A stretch of 5,405 nucleotides of DNA. It comes from Sphingomonadales bacterium UBA1936. Its GTDB lineage: Bacteria > Pseudomonadota > Alphaproteobacteria > Sphingomonadales > Sphingomonadaceae. The DNA lies in the NCBI GenBank assembly GCA_002336985.1, contig DDFE01000109.1, positions 1-5,405 of the forward strand. The letters are read 5' to 3'. Under the pieces are notes generated by a model. That model was given only the letters and a program-made list of their open reading frames with translations, did no database searches and was not told the origin of the DNA. Below, one piece after another: positions 1 to 5,405 of the stretch (position 1 is its first letter; each line of letters starts with the position of its first letter). The translations under genes and the position numbers were made by a program.

Positions 1-2
1 TG

Positions 3-719
3 GGCGACACCTGCACGCGGGCCTGTGCCTTCTGCAACGTGAAGACCGGCATGCCGCGGGCGGTCGATCCGCTTGAGCCCGAGCATACCGCGGTTGCGGC
101 GGCCGAACTCGGTCTCGAACATATCGTCGTGACGTCTGTCGACCGTGACGACCTGCCCGATGGCGGCGCATCGCAGTTCGTGAAGGTAATCGAGGCGCTT
201 CGCCGCAATACGCCCAAGACGACGATCGAGATTTTGACGCCCGATTTCCGCAACAAGTCGCAAGCGGCGGTGGAGGCGATCGTCGCGGCGCGGCCCGATG
301 TCTACAACCACAACCTCGAAACCGTCCCGCGTCTTTACCCGACGATCCGTCCGGGTGCGCGCTATTACGCGTCGCTTCGCTTGCTCGAGAGCGTGAAGCG
401 GCACGATCCGTCGATCTTCACCAAGTCGGGCATGATGATGGGCCTGGGCGAAGAGCGCATGGAGGTCCACCAGGTGATGGACGACATGCGCTCGGCCGAC
501 GTCGATTTCCTGACCCTGGGCCAGTATCTCCAGCCGACGCCGAAGCATGCCAAGGTCATCGAGTTCGCGACCCCCGCGATGTTTTCCGCCTATGCCGCAA
601 TCGCGCGTGCCAAGGGGTTCCTGCTGGTCGCGTCCTCACCGCTGACCCGGTCGAGCTATCACGCGGGCGACGACTTCGCGAAGCTGCGCGCTGCGCGTGA
701 GGCCAAGCTGGGGCGCTGA
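3..719 (+). CDS. lipA: Lipoyl synthase LipA, 5'-truncated by the window edge
   Basis: Radical SAM enzyme that inserts two sulfur atoms into protein-bound octanoyl groups to make the lipoyl cofactor of 2-oxoacid dehydrogenases and the glycine cleavage system; cytosolic. Seen: the reading frame is open from base 3 and gives 238 residues. It begins within the radical SAM cysteine motif CxxxCxxC (CTRACAFC, bases 12-35), which binds the SAM-ligating 4Fe-4S cluster. Further LipA hallmarks follow: TSVDRDDLPDGG, NHNLETVPRLYPTIRPGA, SGMMMGLGE and LGQYLQPT. Near the C-terminus is RSSYHA (bases 648-665), whose serine ligates the auxiliary cluster in characterised LipA. The family is about 300-320 residues, so the N-terminal part with the first cysteine motif (CX4CX5C) lies upstream. 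GTG at 39 is an internal valine codon (CNVKTG), not the start. The TGA overlaps the ATG of ratA by one base, implying one operon. Confidence 0.97.
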   Translation, partial: GDTCTRACAFCNVKTGMPRAVDPLEPEHTAVAAAELGLEHIVVTSVDRDDLPDGGASQFVKVIEALRRNTPKTTIEILTPDFRNKSQAAVEAIVAARPDVYNHNLETVPRLYPTIRPGARYYASLRLLESVKRHDPSIFTKSGMMMGLGEERMEVHQVMDDMRSADVDFLTLGQYLQPTPKHAKVIEFATPAMFSAYAAIARAKGFLLVASSPLTRSSYHAGDDFAKLRAAREAKLGR

Positions 720-1186
720 TGCCCAAGCATCACGAGCGCCGCGCACTGCCCTATGGGGCCGAGGCGATGTATGACCTGGTGGCCGACGTGGCCCGCTATG
801 GCGAGTTCCTGCCCTGGGTCAGCGCGGTGCGTGTGCGGTCGGACAGTGAGACCGAGATGGTCGCCGACCTGATCGTCGGTTTCGCAGCACTACGCGAACG
901 CTTCACGTCGCGGGTGATCAAGGCGCGACCGCGCACGATCCATGTCGACTATCTCGACGGACCGCTGAAATTCCTGCGCAACGACTGGAAATTCGAACCG
1001 GCCGAAACGGCATGCATCGTCGATTTCAGCGTCGAGTTCGCGTTCAAGAACCGCGTGTTCGAGGCAATCGCAGGGCAGGTCTTCGACCAGGCCCTGCGCA
1101 AGATGATCAACGCGTTCGAAAAGCGCGCCGAGGCGCTCTATTCGCCCTCGGGCATCAACAGTTCGAGCGCGCACAGCGCGGCCTGA
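719..1186 (+). CDS. ratA: RatA/COQ10-family START-like protein (type II toxin RatA family)
   Basis: A 155-residue protein of the polyketide cyclase/START-like COQ10 family. Family members include mitochondrial Coq10, which binds ubiquinone and supports respiration, and E. coli RatA, reported to block 70S ribosome assembly. Seen: the family N-terminus VADVARYGEFLPW (residues 21-33), the central LDGPLKFLRNDWKF (79-92), and a long C-terminal helix FEAIAGQVFDQALRKMINAFEKRA (about 114-137, in two parts) that closes the lipid-binding groove. There is no signal peptide or membrane segment. The ATG overlaps the lipA stop (TGATG), with a weak GGGG Shine-Dalgarno (710-713), so it is probably translationally coupled to lipA. 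The tail after residue 140 is Ser/Ala-rich and lies wholly over the convergent cinA gene. No antitoxin partner (ratB-like) adjoins it, so a ubiquinone-related role is the more likely inference; the toxin name is inherited by homology. Confidence 0.9.
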   Translation: MPKHHERRALPYGAEAMYDLVADVARYGEFLPWVSAVRVRSDSETEMVADLIVGFAALRERFTSRVIKARPRTIHVDYLDGPLKFLRNDWKFEPAETACIVDFSVEFAFKNRVFEAIAGQVFDQALRKMINAFEKRAEALYSPSGINSSSAHSAA

Positions 1187-1683
1187 AGGCGCACGCCGCC
1201 GCGGCCGGTGTCGGGGAAATGCTGCTTTTCGGACACGATATCGTCCGGATCGCCGCCCTTGATCGCTTTCGCGAAGATCACCGTTCCGACCGGCTTCTTC
1301 TCGGTGCCCCCATTGGGTCCGGCGATGCCCGTGATTGCAACCGCGATATCGGCTCCGCTGCGCTCCATCATGCCGCGCGCCATGGCCCAGGCGGTCGCGA
1401 CCGATACCGATCCGAACGTCTCGACGATGTCGCTGCCGACACCGAGCAAAGAAACCTTGGCTTCGTTCGCGTAGGAGACGATGCTCGCCAGCAGCACGTC
1501 CGACGATCCCGGGATCTCGGTCAGCGCCGCGCCCACCAGGCCGCCGGTGCAGCTTTCCGCGACCGACACGGTCCGTCCGGCCGCGCGGTTGGCCTCGATC
1601 ACCCGCCGCGCTGCCGCAACGAGTTCTTCGGGCAATAGAGTTTCGCGACGCGCTGGCGCGTCGTCCGTAGTCGTATCCGTCAC
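1138..1683 (-). CDS. cinA: CinA C-terminal domain protein (PncC-type nicotinamide-nucleotide amidohydrolase)
   Basis: A 181-residue stand-alone CinA C-domain protein. The family deamidates nicotinamide mononucleotide to nicotinate mononucleotide in the pyridine nucleotide salvage cycle. The N-terminal MoCF-like domain of full-length CinA is absent, as is common in proteobacteria. Seen: AESCTGG (residues 42-48) with the conserved serine S44, SYANEAKVSLLGV (70-82), and ITGIAGPNGGTEKKPVGTV (118-135, read in two parts), the signature of the active-site pocket. The usual GAVSEE-type segment reads GSVSVA here (91-96). The start is GTG (minus-strand bases 1683-1681), which shares GTGA with the ispDF stop and sits behind a GGAGG Shine-Dalgarno, so coupling to ispDF is likely. 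The last 15 codons overlap the 3' end of convergent ratA by 49 bp. The 'competence/damage-inducible' name is historical. Confidence 0.93.
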   Translation of the reverse strand: MTDTTTDDAPARRETLLPEELVAAARRVIEANRAAGRTVSVAESCTGGLVGAALTEIPGSSDVLLASIVSYANEAKVSLLGVGSDIVETFGSVSVATAWAMARGMMERSGADIAVAITGIAGPNGGTEKKPVGTVIFAKAIKGGDPDDIVSEKQHFPDTGRGGVRLQAALCALELLMPEGE

Positions 1684-2828
1684 ATATCCTCCGGAAGGCG
1701 AACCGTCGCGATGGCCTGCGCAGCGATTCCTTCGCCGCGCCCCGTAAAGCCGAGCCGCTCGGTTGTCGTTGCCTTAATACTAATGCGCCCCGTCGGCACG
1801 TTCAAGATTTCCGCGATGCGTGCCCGCATTGCGTCCCGATATGGGCCGACCTTCGGCGCTTCGCAGATCAGCGTGAGGTCGACGAAATCGATGATGCCGC
1901 CGCGAGCCATGACCAAGCTACGCGCATGGTCGAGAAACAGATGCGATGCGGCGCCGCGCCATTGTGCATCGCTGGGCGGGAAATGCGTGCCGATATCGCC
2001 CGCGCCGATGCACCCCAGGATCGCGTCGGTGATCGCGTGGAGCGCGACATCCGCGTCGGAGTGGCCGGACAGGCCGTGGGTGTGTGTCACCTCGACTCCG
2101 CCAAGCCACAGCGGCTTGCCTGCCTCCAACCGGTGAACGTCGAACCCGCTGGCACTGCGAGAGACGTAGCGCGTGGCGAGCGCCGCTTCGGCGCGCGCGA
2201 AATCGGCGGGGTGGGTGATCTTGTCGAGCATTGCGTCACCGGGCACCGTCACCACCTCATATCCGGCCGCACGGGCCATTTGCGCATCGTCCGTTGCGGG
2301 ATCGCCCGACCAGTGTTTGTGTGACGTCATGATTGCACCGAAGCGGAACGCCTGCGGCGTCTGCACGCGGAAAAGGGCGGTGCGATCGACTGTATCGCCC
2401 AGGGTGCCGTCCGCCCGGGCGACCGTGTCGGCGACTGGAACGACCGGAACGGCGCCGTCATGGACATCAAGCGCTGCAACCAGCGCATCGCGAACTTGTG
2501 CGGGGAGCAAGGGACGGGCGGCGTCGTGGATCAACACTTTCGTCGCGCCGCCATTCCCTTCGATCGCCTTCAAGCCATTGAGGACCGAATCCTGACGGCT
2601 CGATCCGCCGATCACGATGCCCGCCACTGTCCGCGTTCCCAGTGCCACCTGGACAAGGTCCTGCTGGCCTTCGCCGATCACGACAAAAACCGGAATGTCG
2701 CCGAACGCATCGACCGCACGGGCGATGACGGGCACGCCGCCGATCGACACATATTGCTTGGGAAGATCGCCGCCCGCGCGCTCGCCACGTCCGGCGGCAA
2801 CGATCAGGGCGACAGTATCGAAACGCAT
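1680..2828 (-). CDS. ispDF: Bifunctional IspD/IspF (CDP-ME synthase / MEcPP synthase)
   Basis: Fused enzyme of the non-mevalonate (MEP) isoprenoid pathway, 382 residues, cytosolic. The N-terminal IspD domain (about 1-222) transfers CMP from CTP to methylerythritol phosphate. Its CTP-binding loop AAGRGERAGGDLPKQY (11-26) contains R17 and K24, matching E. coli R20 and K27; HDAARP (101-106) and VQTPQAF (155-161) follow. The C-terminal IspF domain (about 223-382) cyclises CDP-ME 2-phosphate to MEcPP. Its metal ligands are D230 and H232 (SGFDVHR) and H264 (DADVALHA), and KATTTERLGFTGRGEGIA (352-369) is the IspF signature. Both active sites look intact. The IspE kinase acts between these two steps and is not in the window. 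ATG at 2828 is preferred over the adjacent upstream GTG at 2831 because AAGGG (2835-2839, minus) is 6 bases from it. It is divergent from dusB and couples into cinA by a 4-base overlap. Confidence 0.96.
   Translation of the reverse strand: MRFDTVALIVAAGRGERAGGDLPKQYVSIGGVPVIARAVDAFGDIPVFVVIGEGQQDLVQVALGTRTVAGIVIGGSSRQDSVLNGLKAIEGNGGATKVLIHDAARPLLPAQVRDALVAALDVHDGAVPVVPVADTVARADGTLGDTVDRTALFRVQTPQAFRFGAIMTSHKHWSGDPATDDAQMARAAGYEVVTVPGDAMLDKITHPADFARAEAALATRYVSRSASGFDVHRLEAGKPLWLGGVEVTHTHGLSGHSDADVALHAITDAILGCIGAGDIGTHFPPSDAQWRGAASHLFLDHARSLVMARGGIIDFVDLTLICEAPKVGPYRDAMRARIAEILNVPTGRISIKATTTERLGFTGRGEGIAAQAIATVRLPEDM
1688..1692 (-). promoter_or_regulatory. Shine-Dalgarno GGAGG for cinA
   Basis: On the minus strand GGAGG lies 4 bases before the GTG start of cinA, inside the last codons of ispDF. 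It supports the GTG at 1683 as the true start and reinitiation or coupling after ispDF. The only nearby ATG (1685-1683) is out of frame and meets TGA at once. Confidence 0.7.
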
Positions 2829-2853
2829 CACGCGCCCTTATGCCGGAGCGCGC

Positions 2854-2882
2854 TTGCCCGCCAGAGCCATCGACGCTATGCG
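2854..2882 (+). promoter_or_regulatory. Weak candidate promoter for dusB-ntrBC
   Basis: TTGCCC (2854-2859) and TATGCG (2877-2882) are separated by 17 bases, matching the sigma-70 consensus at 4 of 6 and 3 of 6 positions. Initiation would then fall around 2889, inside the inverted repeat, leaving a leader of roughly 20 bases before the GTG at 2908. The match is poor, so this is only a candidate. Confidence 0.25.
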
Positions 2883-2901
2883 CTGCCTAACTTTTAGGCA
2901 G
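2883..2901. repeat. Perfect inverted repeat, 8-bp arms with 3-bp centre
   Basis: CTGCCTAA and TTAGGCAG are exact reverse complements around the centre CTT. The repeat is relatively AT-rich against its GC-rich surroundings and ends 6 bases before the GTG dusB start. As DNA it could be an operator for a dimeric regulator. As RNA it could fold into a short hairpin that partly covers the dusB ribosome binding region. It has no T-run on either side, so it is not a typical intrinsic terminator. Confidence 0.7.
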
Positions 2902-2907
2902 ATTCCC

Positions 2908-3906
2908 GTGCAACGTATCCATCCCATTCAGATCGGCCCGATCCGCATCGACGCGCCTGTCATCCTCGCGCCGATGACCGGCGTGACCGACATGCCGTTC
3001 CGCCGGATCGTGCGACGCTTTGGATCGGGCCTCAACGTGACCGAGATGATCGCAAGCCAGGCGATGATCCGCGAGACGCGGCAGTCGCTGCAAAAGGCTG
3101 CGTGGCACGCGAGCGAGGAGCCGGTGTCGATGCAACTCGCCGGCTGCACGCCGTACGAGATGGCGGAAGCCGCGAAGCTGAATGCCGATCGTGGTGCCGC
3201 GATCATCGATATCAACATGGGCTGTCCCGTGAAGAAGGTTGTCAACGGTGACGCCGGATCGGCACTGATGCGCGACCTGCCGCTGGCGGCGTCGTTGATC
3301 GAAGCGACGGTGAAGGCGGTCGATGTACCGGTGACGGTCAAGATGCGCATGGGCTGGGACCATTCGCGCCTCAATGCGCCCGAACTTGCGCACATTGCCG
3401 AGGATCTGGGGGCGCAGCTGATTACCGTCCACGGCCGCACGCGTTGCCAGATGTATCGCGACACGGCCGACTGGGCATTCGTGCGCAAGGTGAAGGATGC
3501 GGTGCGCGTTCCCGTCATCGTCAACGGCGATATCTGCTCGCCGGAGGATGCAGTGACTGCGCTCGACCAGTCCGGCGCCGACGGCGTGATGATCGGACGG
3601 GGAGCATATGGGAAACCCTGGCTGCTCGCGCAGACGATCGCGCACCTGACTGGCGGGCGCCCGGTTGCCGATCCGACGATCGAAGAGCAATATCACCTGA
3701 TTACAGAGCATTATGACATGATGCTCGAACATTATGGCGAGATGACCGGCGTTAACATGGCGCGAAAGCATATCGGCTGGTACACCAAGGGGCTGACCGG
3801 ATCGGCCGAGTTCCGCAACCGGATCAACCAGATCCCCGACGCGCGTACGGCGCGCACGATGCTCGACGATTTCTACGGCCCGTGGCGCTCGCGCGCAGCC
3901 GCCTAG
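2908..3906 (+). CDS. dusB: tRNA-dihydrouridine synthase DusB (NifR3)
   Basis: FMN-dependent enzyme that reduces uridine to dihydrouridine in the tRNA D-loop using NAD(P)H; cytosolic. From GTG 2908 it has 332 residues. Seen: APMTGVTDMPFR (21-32), the FMN-binding start of the TIM barrel; INMGCPVKKVVNGDAGSAL (102-120) with catalytic C106; VKMRMGW (144-150); HGRTR (175-179); VNGDI (205-209); IGRGAYGKPW (229-238), the phosphate-binding end; and a helical tRNA-binding C-domain with RKHIGWYTKG (286-295). The start is uncertain. GTG 2908 gives the short N-terminus expected of the family (IHPIQIGPIRIDAPVILAPM), while in-frame ATG 2878 would add ten residues encoded across the inverted repeat. Neither has a strong Shine-Dalgarno. 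It heads the nifR3-ntrB-ntrC order well known in alphaproteobacteria; its last codons overlap ntrB. Confidence 0.95.
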   Translation: MQRIHPIQIGPIRIDAPVILAPMTGVTDMPFRRIVRRFGSGLNVTEMIASQAMIRETRQSLQKAAWHASEEPVSMQLAGCTPYEMAEAAKLNADRGAAIIDINMGCPVKKVVNGDAGSALMRDLPLAASLIEATVKAVDVPVTVKMRMGWDHSRLNAPELAHIAEDLGAQLITVHGRTRCQMYRDTADWAFVRKVKDAVRVPVIVNGDICSPEDAVTALDQSGADGVMIGRGAYGKPWLLAQTIAHLTGGRPVADPTIEEQYHLITEHYDMMLEHYGEMTGVNMARKHIGWYTKGLTGSAEFRNRINQIPDARTARTMLDDFYGPWRSRAAA

Positions 3907-4967
3907 GGAGCGGAGACGCACCGACGCCCGACGCGCTGATCGCAGCGCTTCCGGCCGCGATGTTCGTCATCGATGCAGAAGGATGCGTGGCGAGCGTAAA
4001 CGCGGCGGCAGAAATGCTGATGAATGCGAGCGCCGCGAATTTGCGACACAAGCCGCTGGGCATCGTCATGCGCTTGCCGCCCGCTTGCCTCGAGGGGCTG
4101 CGAGAGGAGGCGGTGTTTGCCGCCTATGACTGCACGGTCGGCACGCCTCGCGGCATCGACATGCAACTCGATATCCACGCGACTCCGCTACCCGACTATC
4201 CCGGCTGGCGATTGCTGACACTCAATACCGGTGCGGCGCGGCAGGCGATGGGGCAACGCTTCGACCGCCGTGATCGCAGCCGCTCGGCAATCGGGGCTGC
4301 TGCGATGCTGGCGCACGAGATCAAGAATCCGCTTTCGGGCATTCGCGGCGCCGCGCAATTACTCGATTCGCAAGTGGGTGAGGGCGGGCAGGCGATGACC
4401 CGCCTCATCCGCGACGAGGTCGACCGCGTGACTGCTCTGATCGACCGGATGGAGGCCTTTACCGACGAACGCCCGTTGCCGCGGGCTTCGGAAAATATCT
4501 ATGCGATCCTCGAACATGCGCGTGCTGTGGCGACAGCAGGGTTCGGCGACCGGATCGATATCCACGACGCCTATGATCCGTCGCTTCCGCCCGTGTTCGT
4601 CAACCGCGACGCCATGGTGCAGGTGCTGCTGAACCTGATCAAGAATGCGGCGGAAGCGGTGCCGGAGGGCGAGCGTGGGACCGTATTGCTCGCCACGCGA
4701 TACCGTCACGGTGTTTCGATTGGCGCGGGTGCGGAACGCCGGTCGTTGCCGATCGAACTCAGCATCATCGACGACGGCCCCGGTCCCAGCGACGAGATCG
4801 CAGAGCACCTGTTCGAGCCTTTCGTCTCGTCCAAGTCGTCCGGACGGGGCCTTGGCTTGGCGCTGGTCGACAAGCTGGTTCGCGACAACGGGGGGATCGT
4901 CCAGTTCGCGCGCGAAGGTACGCCGCCCAAATCCATTTTCCGGCTGTTGTTGCCGAGATCGAAGTGA
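3882..4967 (+). CDS. ntrB: Nitrogen regulation sensor histidine kinase NtrB (GlnL)
   Basis: Soluble kinase/phosphatase partner of NtrC; in the family its activity is set by PII proteins reporting nitrogen status. Of 361 residues, about 18-115 form a PAS-like sensor (ALPAAMFVIDAEGCVASVN onward). The dimerisation/phosphoacceptor H-box AHEIKNPLSGIRGAAQLL (144-161) has H145. The ATPase domain shows the N-box NLIKNAAEAV (251-260), G1 DDGPGP (297-302), F-box FEPF (311-314) and G2 GRGLGLAL (321-328). There are no transmembrane segments, which fits NtrB rather than the membrane kinase NtrY. The GTG start lies 25 bases inside dusB in another frame and has only a weak upstream ribosome site. The next in-frame ATG (3960) would cut into the PAS domain, so an upstream start is needed, but the exact one is unproven. 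The stop codon overlaps the ntrC Shine-Dalgarno. Confidence 0.93.
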   Translation: MALARSRLGSGDAPTPDALIAALPAAMFVIDAEGCVASVNAAAEMLMNASAANLRHKPLGIVMRLPPACLEGLREEAVFAAYDCTVGTPRGIDMQLDIHATPLPDYPGWRLLTLNTGAARQAMGQRFDRRDRSRSAIGAAAMLAHEIKNPLSGIRGAAQLLDSQVGEGGQAMTRLIRDEVDRVTALIDRMEAFTDERPLPRASENIYAILEHARAVATAGFGDRIDIHDAYDPSLPPVFVNRDAMVQVLLNLIKNAAEAVPEGERGTVLLATRYRHGVSIGAGAERRSLPIELSIIDDGPGPSDEIAEHLFEPFVSSKSSGRGLGLALVDKLVRDNGGIVQFAREGTPPKSIFRLLLPRSK

Positions 4968-4969
4968 GG
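4966..4969 (+). promoter_or_regulatory. Shine-Dalgarno GAGG deciding the TTG start of ntrC
   Basis: GAGG overlaps the ntrB TGA and lies 8 bases before TTG 4978. There is no ATG or GTG in a suitable place, and the protein from TTG aligns with the NtrC N-terminus without gaps, so this site supports a TTG start and coupling to ntrB. Confidence 0.65.
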
Positions 4970-4977
4970 ACCTGATT

Positions 4978-5405
4978 TTGAGAGGCGCACGCATATTGGT
5001 CGTCGACGACGACGCGGCCATCCGGACGGTCGTCGGCGAAGCACTGCGCCGTGAGGGATACCAGGTGCAGACAGTCGGGTCGGTCGCTGCCCAAACCGAG
5101 GCGCTGGCGAAGTTCGTGCCTGATTTGCTGGTGACCGACGTCATGTTGCCGGACGGCAATGGCCTCGATGCGATCCCTGCCGTGCTGGAGGCGCACCCGG
5201 ACCTGCCCGTTATCGTGCTGTCGGCACAGAATACGCTGACGACAGCGGTGCGTGCGACCGAGCGCGGGGCGTTCGATTACCTTCCCAAACCCTTCGATCT
5301 CGATGCCCTTTGCCAGGCCGTGCGCAGCGGGCTGTCGCGTGGGTCCGGAGGGGAAGGGGACGAGGCCGCACCCGATGCGGACCTGCCGCTGATCGGCCGT
5401 TCGCC
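4978..5405 (+). CDS. ntrC: Nitrogen regulation response regulator NtrC (GlnG), 3'-truncated by the window edge
   Basis: Receiver domain of the sigma-54 enhancer-binding activator of nitrogen-assimilation genes, phosphorylated by NtrB. Seen: 142 codons starting at TTG. The acidic pocket ILVVDDD has D10-D12, the phosphoacceptor is D54 in VTDVMLPDGNG (52-62), the switch residue is S82 in LSAQNT, and K104 is in FDYLPKPF (99-106). These positions coincide with D54, T82 and K104 of enterobacterial NtrC, and the SAQNTLTTAVRA stretch is NtrC-like. A Gly/Asp/Ala-rich linker (about 122-136) leads into LIGRS, the usual opening of the AAA+ sigma-54 interaction domain, at the window edge. The central ATPase and the DNA-binding helix-turn-helix are outside. 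It starts 10 bases after the ntrB stop. NtrX is the alternative, but the receiver motifs and the ntrB neighbour favour NtrC. Confidence 0.92.
   Translation, partial: MRGARILVVDDDAAIRTVVGEALRREGYQVQTVGSVAAQTEALAKFVPDLLVTDVMLPDGNGLDAIPAVLEAHPDLPVIVLSAQNTLTTAVRATERGAFDYLPKPFDLDALCQAVRSGLSRGSGGEGDEAAPDADLPLIGRS

Larger units (their letters stand above)
2829..2907. promoter_or_regulatory. Divergent ispDF/dusB intergenic region
   Basis: This 79-base spacer separates ispDF (minus) from the preferred dusB start (plus) and is the only appreciable gap in the window, so promoters for both blocks should lie in or near it. It contains an ispDF ribosome binding site (AAGGG, 2835-2839, minus), a weak plus-strand promoter candidate and an inverted repeat. 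I could not identify a convincing minus-strand promoter for ispDF. If dusB instead starts at ATG 2878, the gap shrinks to 49 bases. Confidence 0.6.

Noticed and set aside
719..1186. A toxin-antitoxin module
   Set aside because: Only the RatA-like member is present. Its neighbours are lipA and cinA, and neither looks like an antitoxin.
1012..1638. 208-codon plus-strand open frame over ratA and cinA
   Set aside because: It is an out-of-frame shadow of ratA and the antisense of cinA, with Arg/His/Gly-rich translation typical of GC-rich shadows.
1711..2136. Plus-strand open frame of 141 codons opposite the IspF domain
   Set aside because: It is antisense to the fully conserved IspF domain, with no ribosome site or recognisable motif.
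2617..2877. N-terminal extension of the dusB frame upstream of the real start
   Set aside because: This part is antisense to the ispD-coding region, and the DusB family begins close to the IHPIQIGP segment. The extension is non-homologous.
2883..2901. Inverted repeat as an intrinsic terminator
   Set aside because: No T-run follows on either strand, and it lies at the 5' ends of two divergent genes, not at a 3' end.
2887..3921. Long open frame of 344 codons antisense to dusB
   Set aside because: It mirrors dusB, whose motifs are complete, and is a GC-rich shadow. Its translation is Arg/His-rich with no recognisable domain.
4359..5159. 266-codon minus-strand open frame across ntrB and ntrC
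   Set aside because: It is antisense to two clear genes, crosses their junction, and has low-complexity, Arg-rich composition with no family motif.

Overview
The window is a GC-rich, gene-dense piece of alphaproteobacterial chromosome. It most resembles a sphingomonad (Sphingomonas or a relative). Three things point there: the fused ispDF gene, the dusB(nifR3)-ntrB-ntrC order typical of alphaproteobacteria, and a lipA-ratA/COQ10 pair beside a stand-alone CinA C-domain gene. No mobile element, phage gene, CRISPR array, tRNA or rRNA is visible. This is core-genome territory.

Layout. Three transcription blocks fill nearly all of it. Block 1 (plus strand, 1-1186) holds the 3' part of lipA, which enters from outside the window, and ratA (COQ10/START family), whose ATG overlaps the lipA stop. 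Block 2 (minus strand, about 2828 down to 1138) holds ispDF, a bifunctional MEP-pathway enzyme, then cinA (PncC-type nicotinamide-nucleotide amidase domain), joined by a 4-base GTGA start/stop overlap. The 3' ends of blocks 1 and 2 converge and overlap by 49 bp, so there is no intergenic terminator there. Block 3 (plus strand, from about 2908 to the window end) holds dusB, ntrB and the first part of ntrC. The ntrB start lies inside dusB, and ntrC starts 10 bases after the ntrB stop.

The only real intergenic gap is the divergent ispDF/dusB spacer of about 80 bp. It carries a perfect 8-bp-arm inverted repeat (2883-2901) just ahead of the preferred dusB start, and this is the most interesting non-coding signal in the window. 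No stretch longer than 300 bases lacks a gene.

How the genes work together. LipA inserts sulfur to make lipoyl cofactors. RatA/COQ10 probably handles ubiquinone or, as reported for E. coli RatA, affects ribosomes. IspDF performs two consecutive-pathway steps of isoprenoid synthesis, which also feeds the ubiquinone side chain. CinA recycles nicotinamide mononucleotide. DusB makes dihydrouridine in tRNA. NtrB/NtrC form the nitrogen-status two-component system.

I see no previously undescribed system. The findings are modest: the inverted repeat, the convergent coding overlap, a run of non-ATG, overlapping starts, and some start-site and naming ambiguities.
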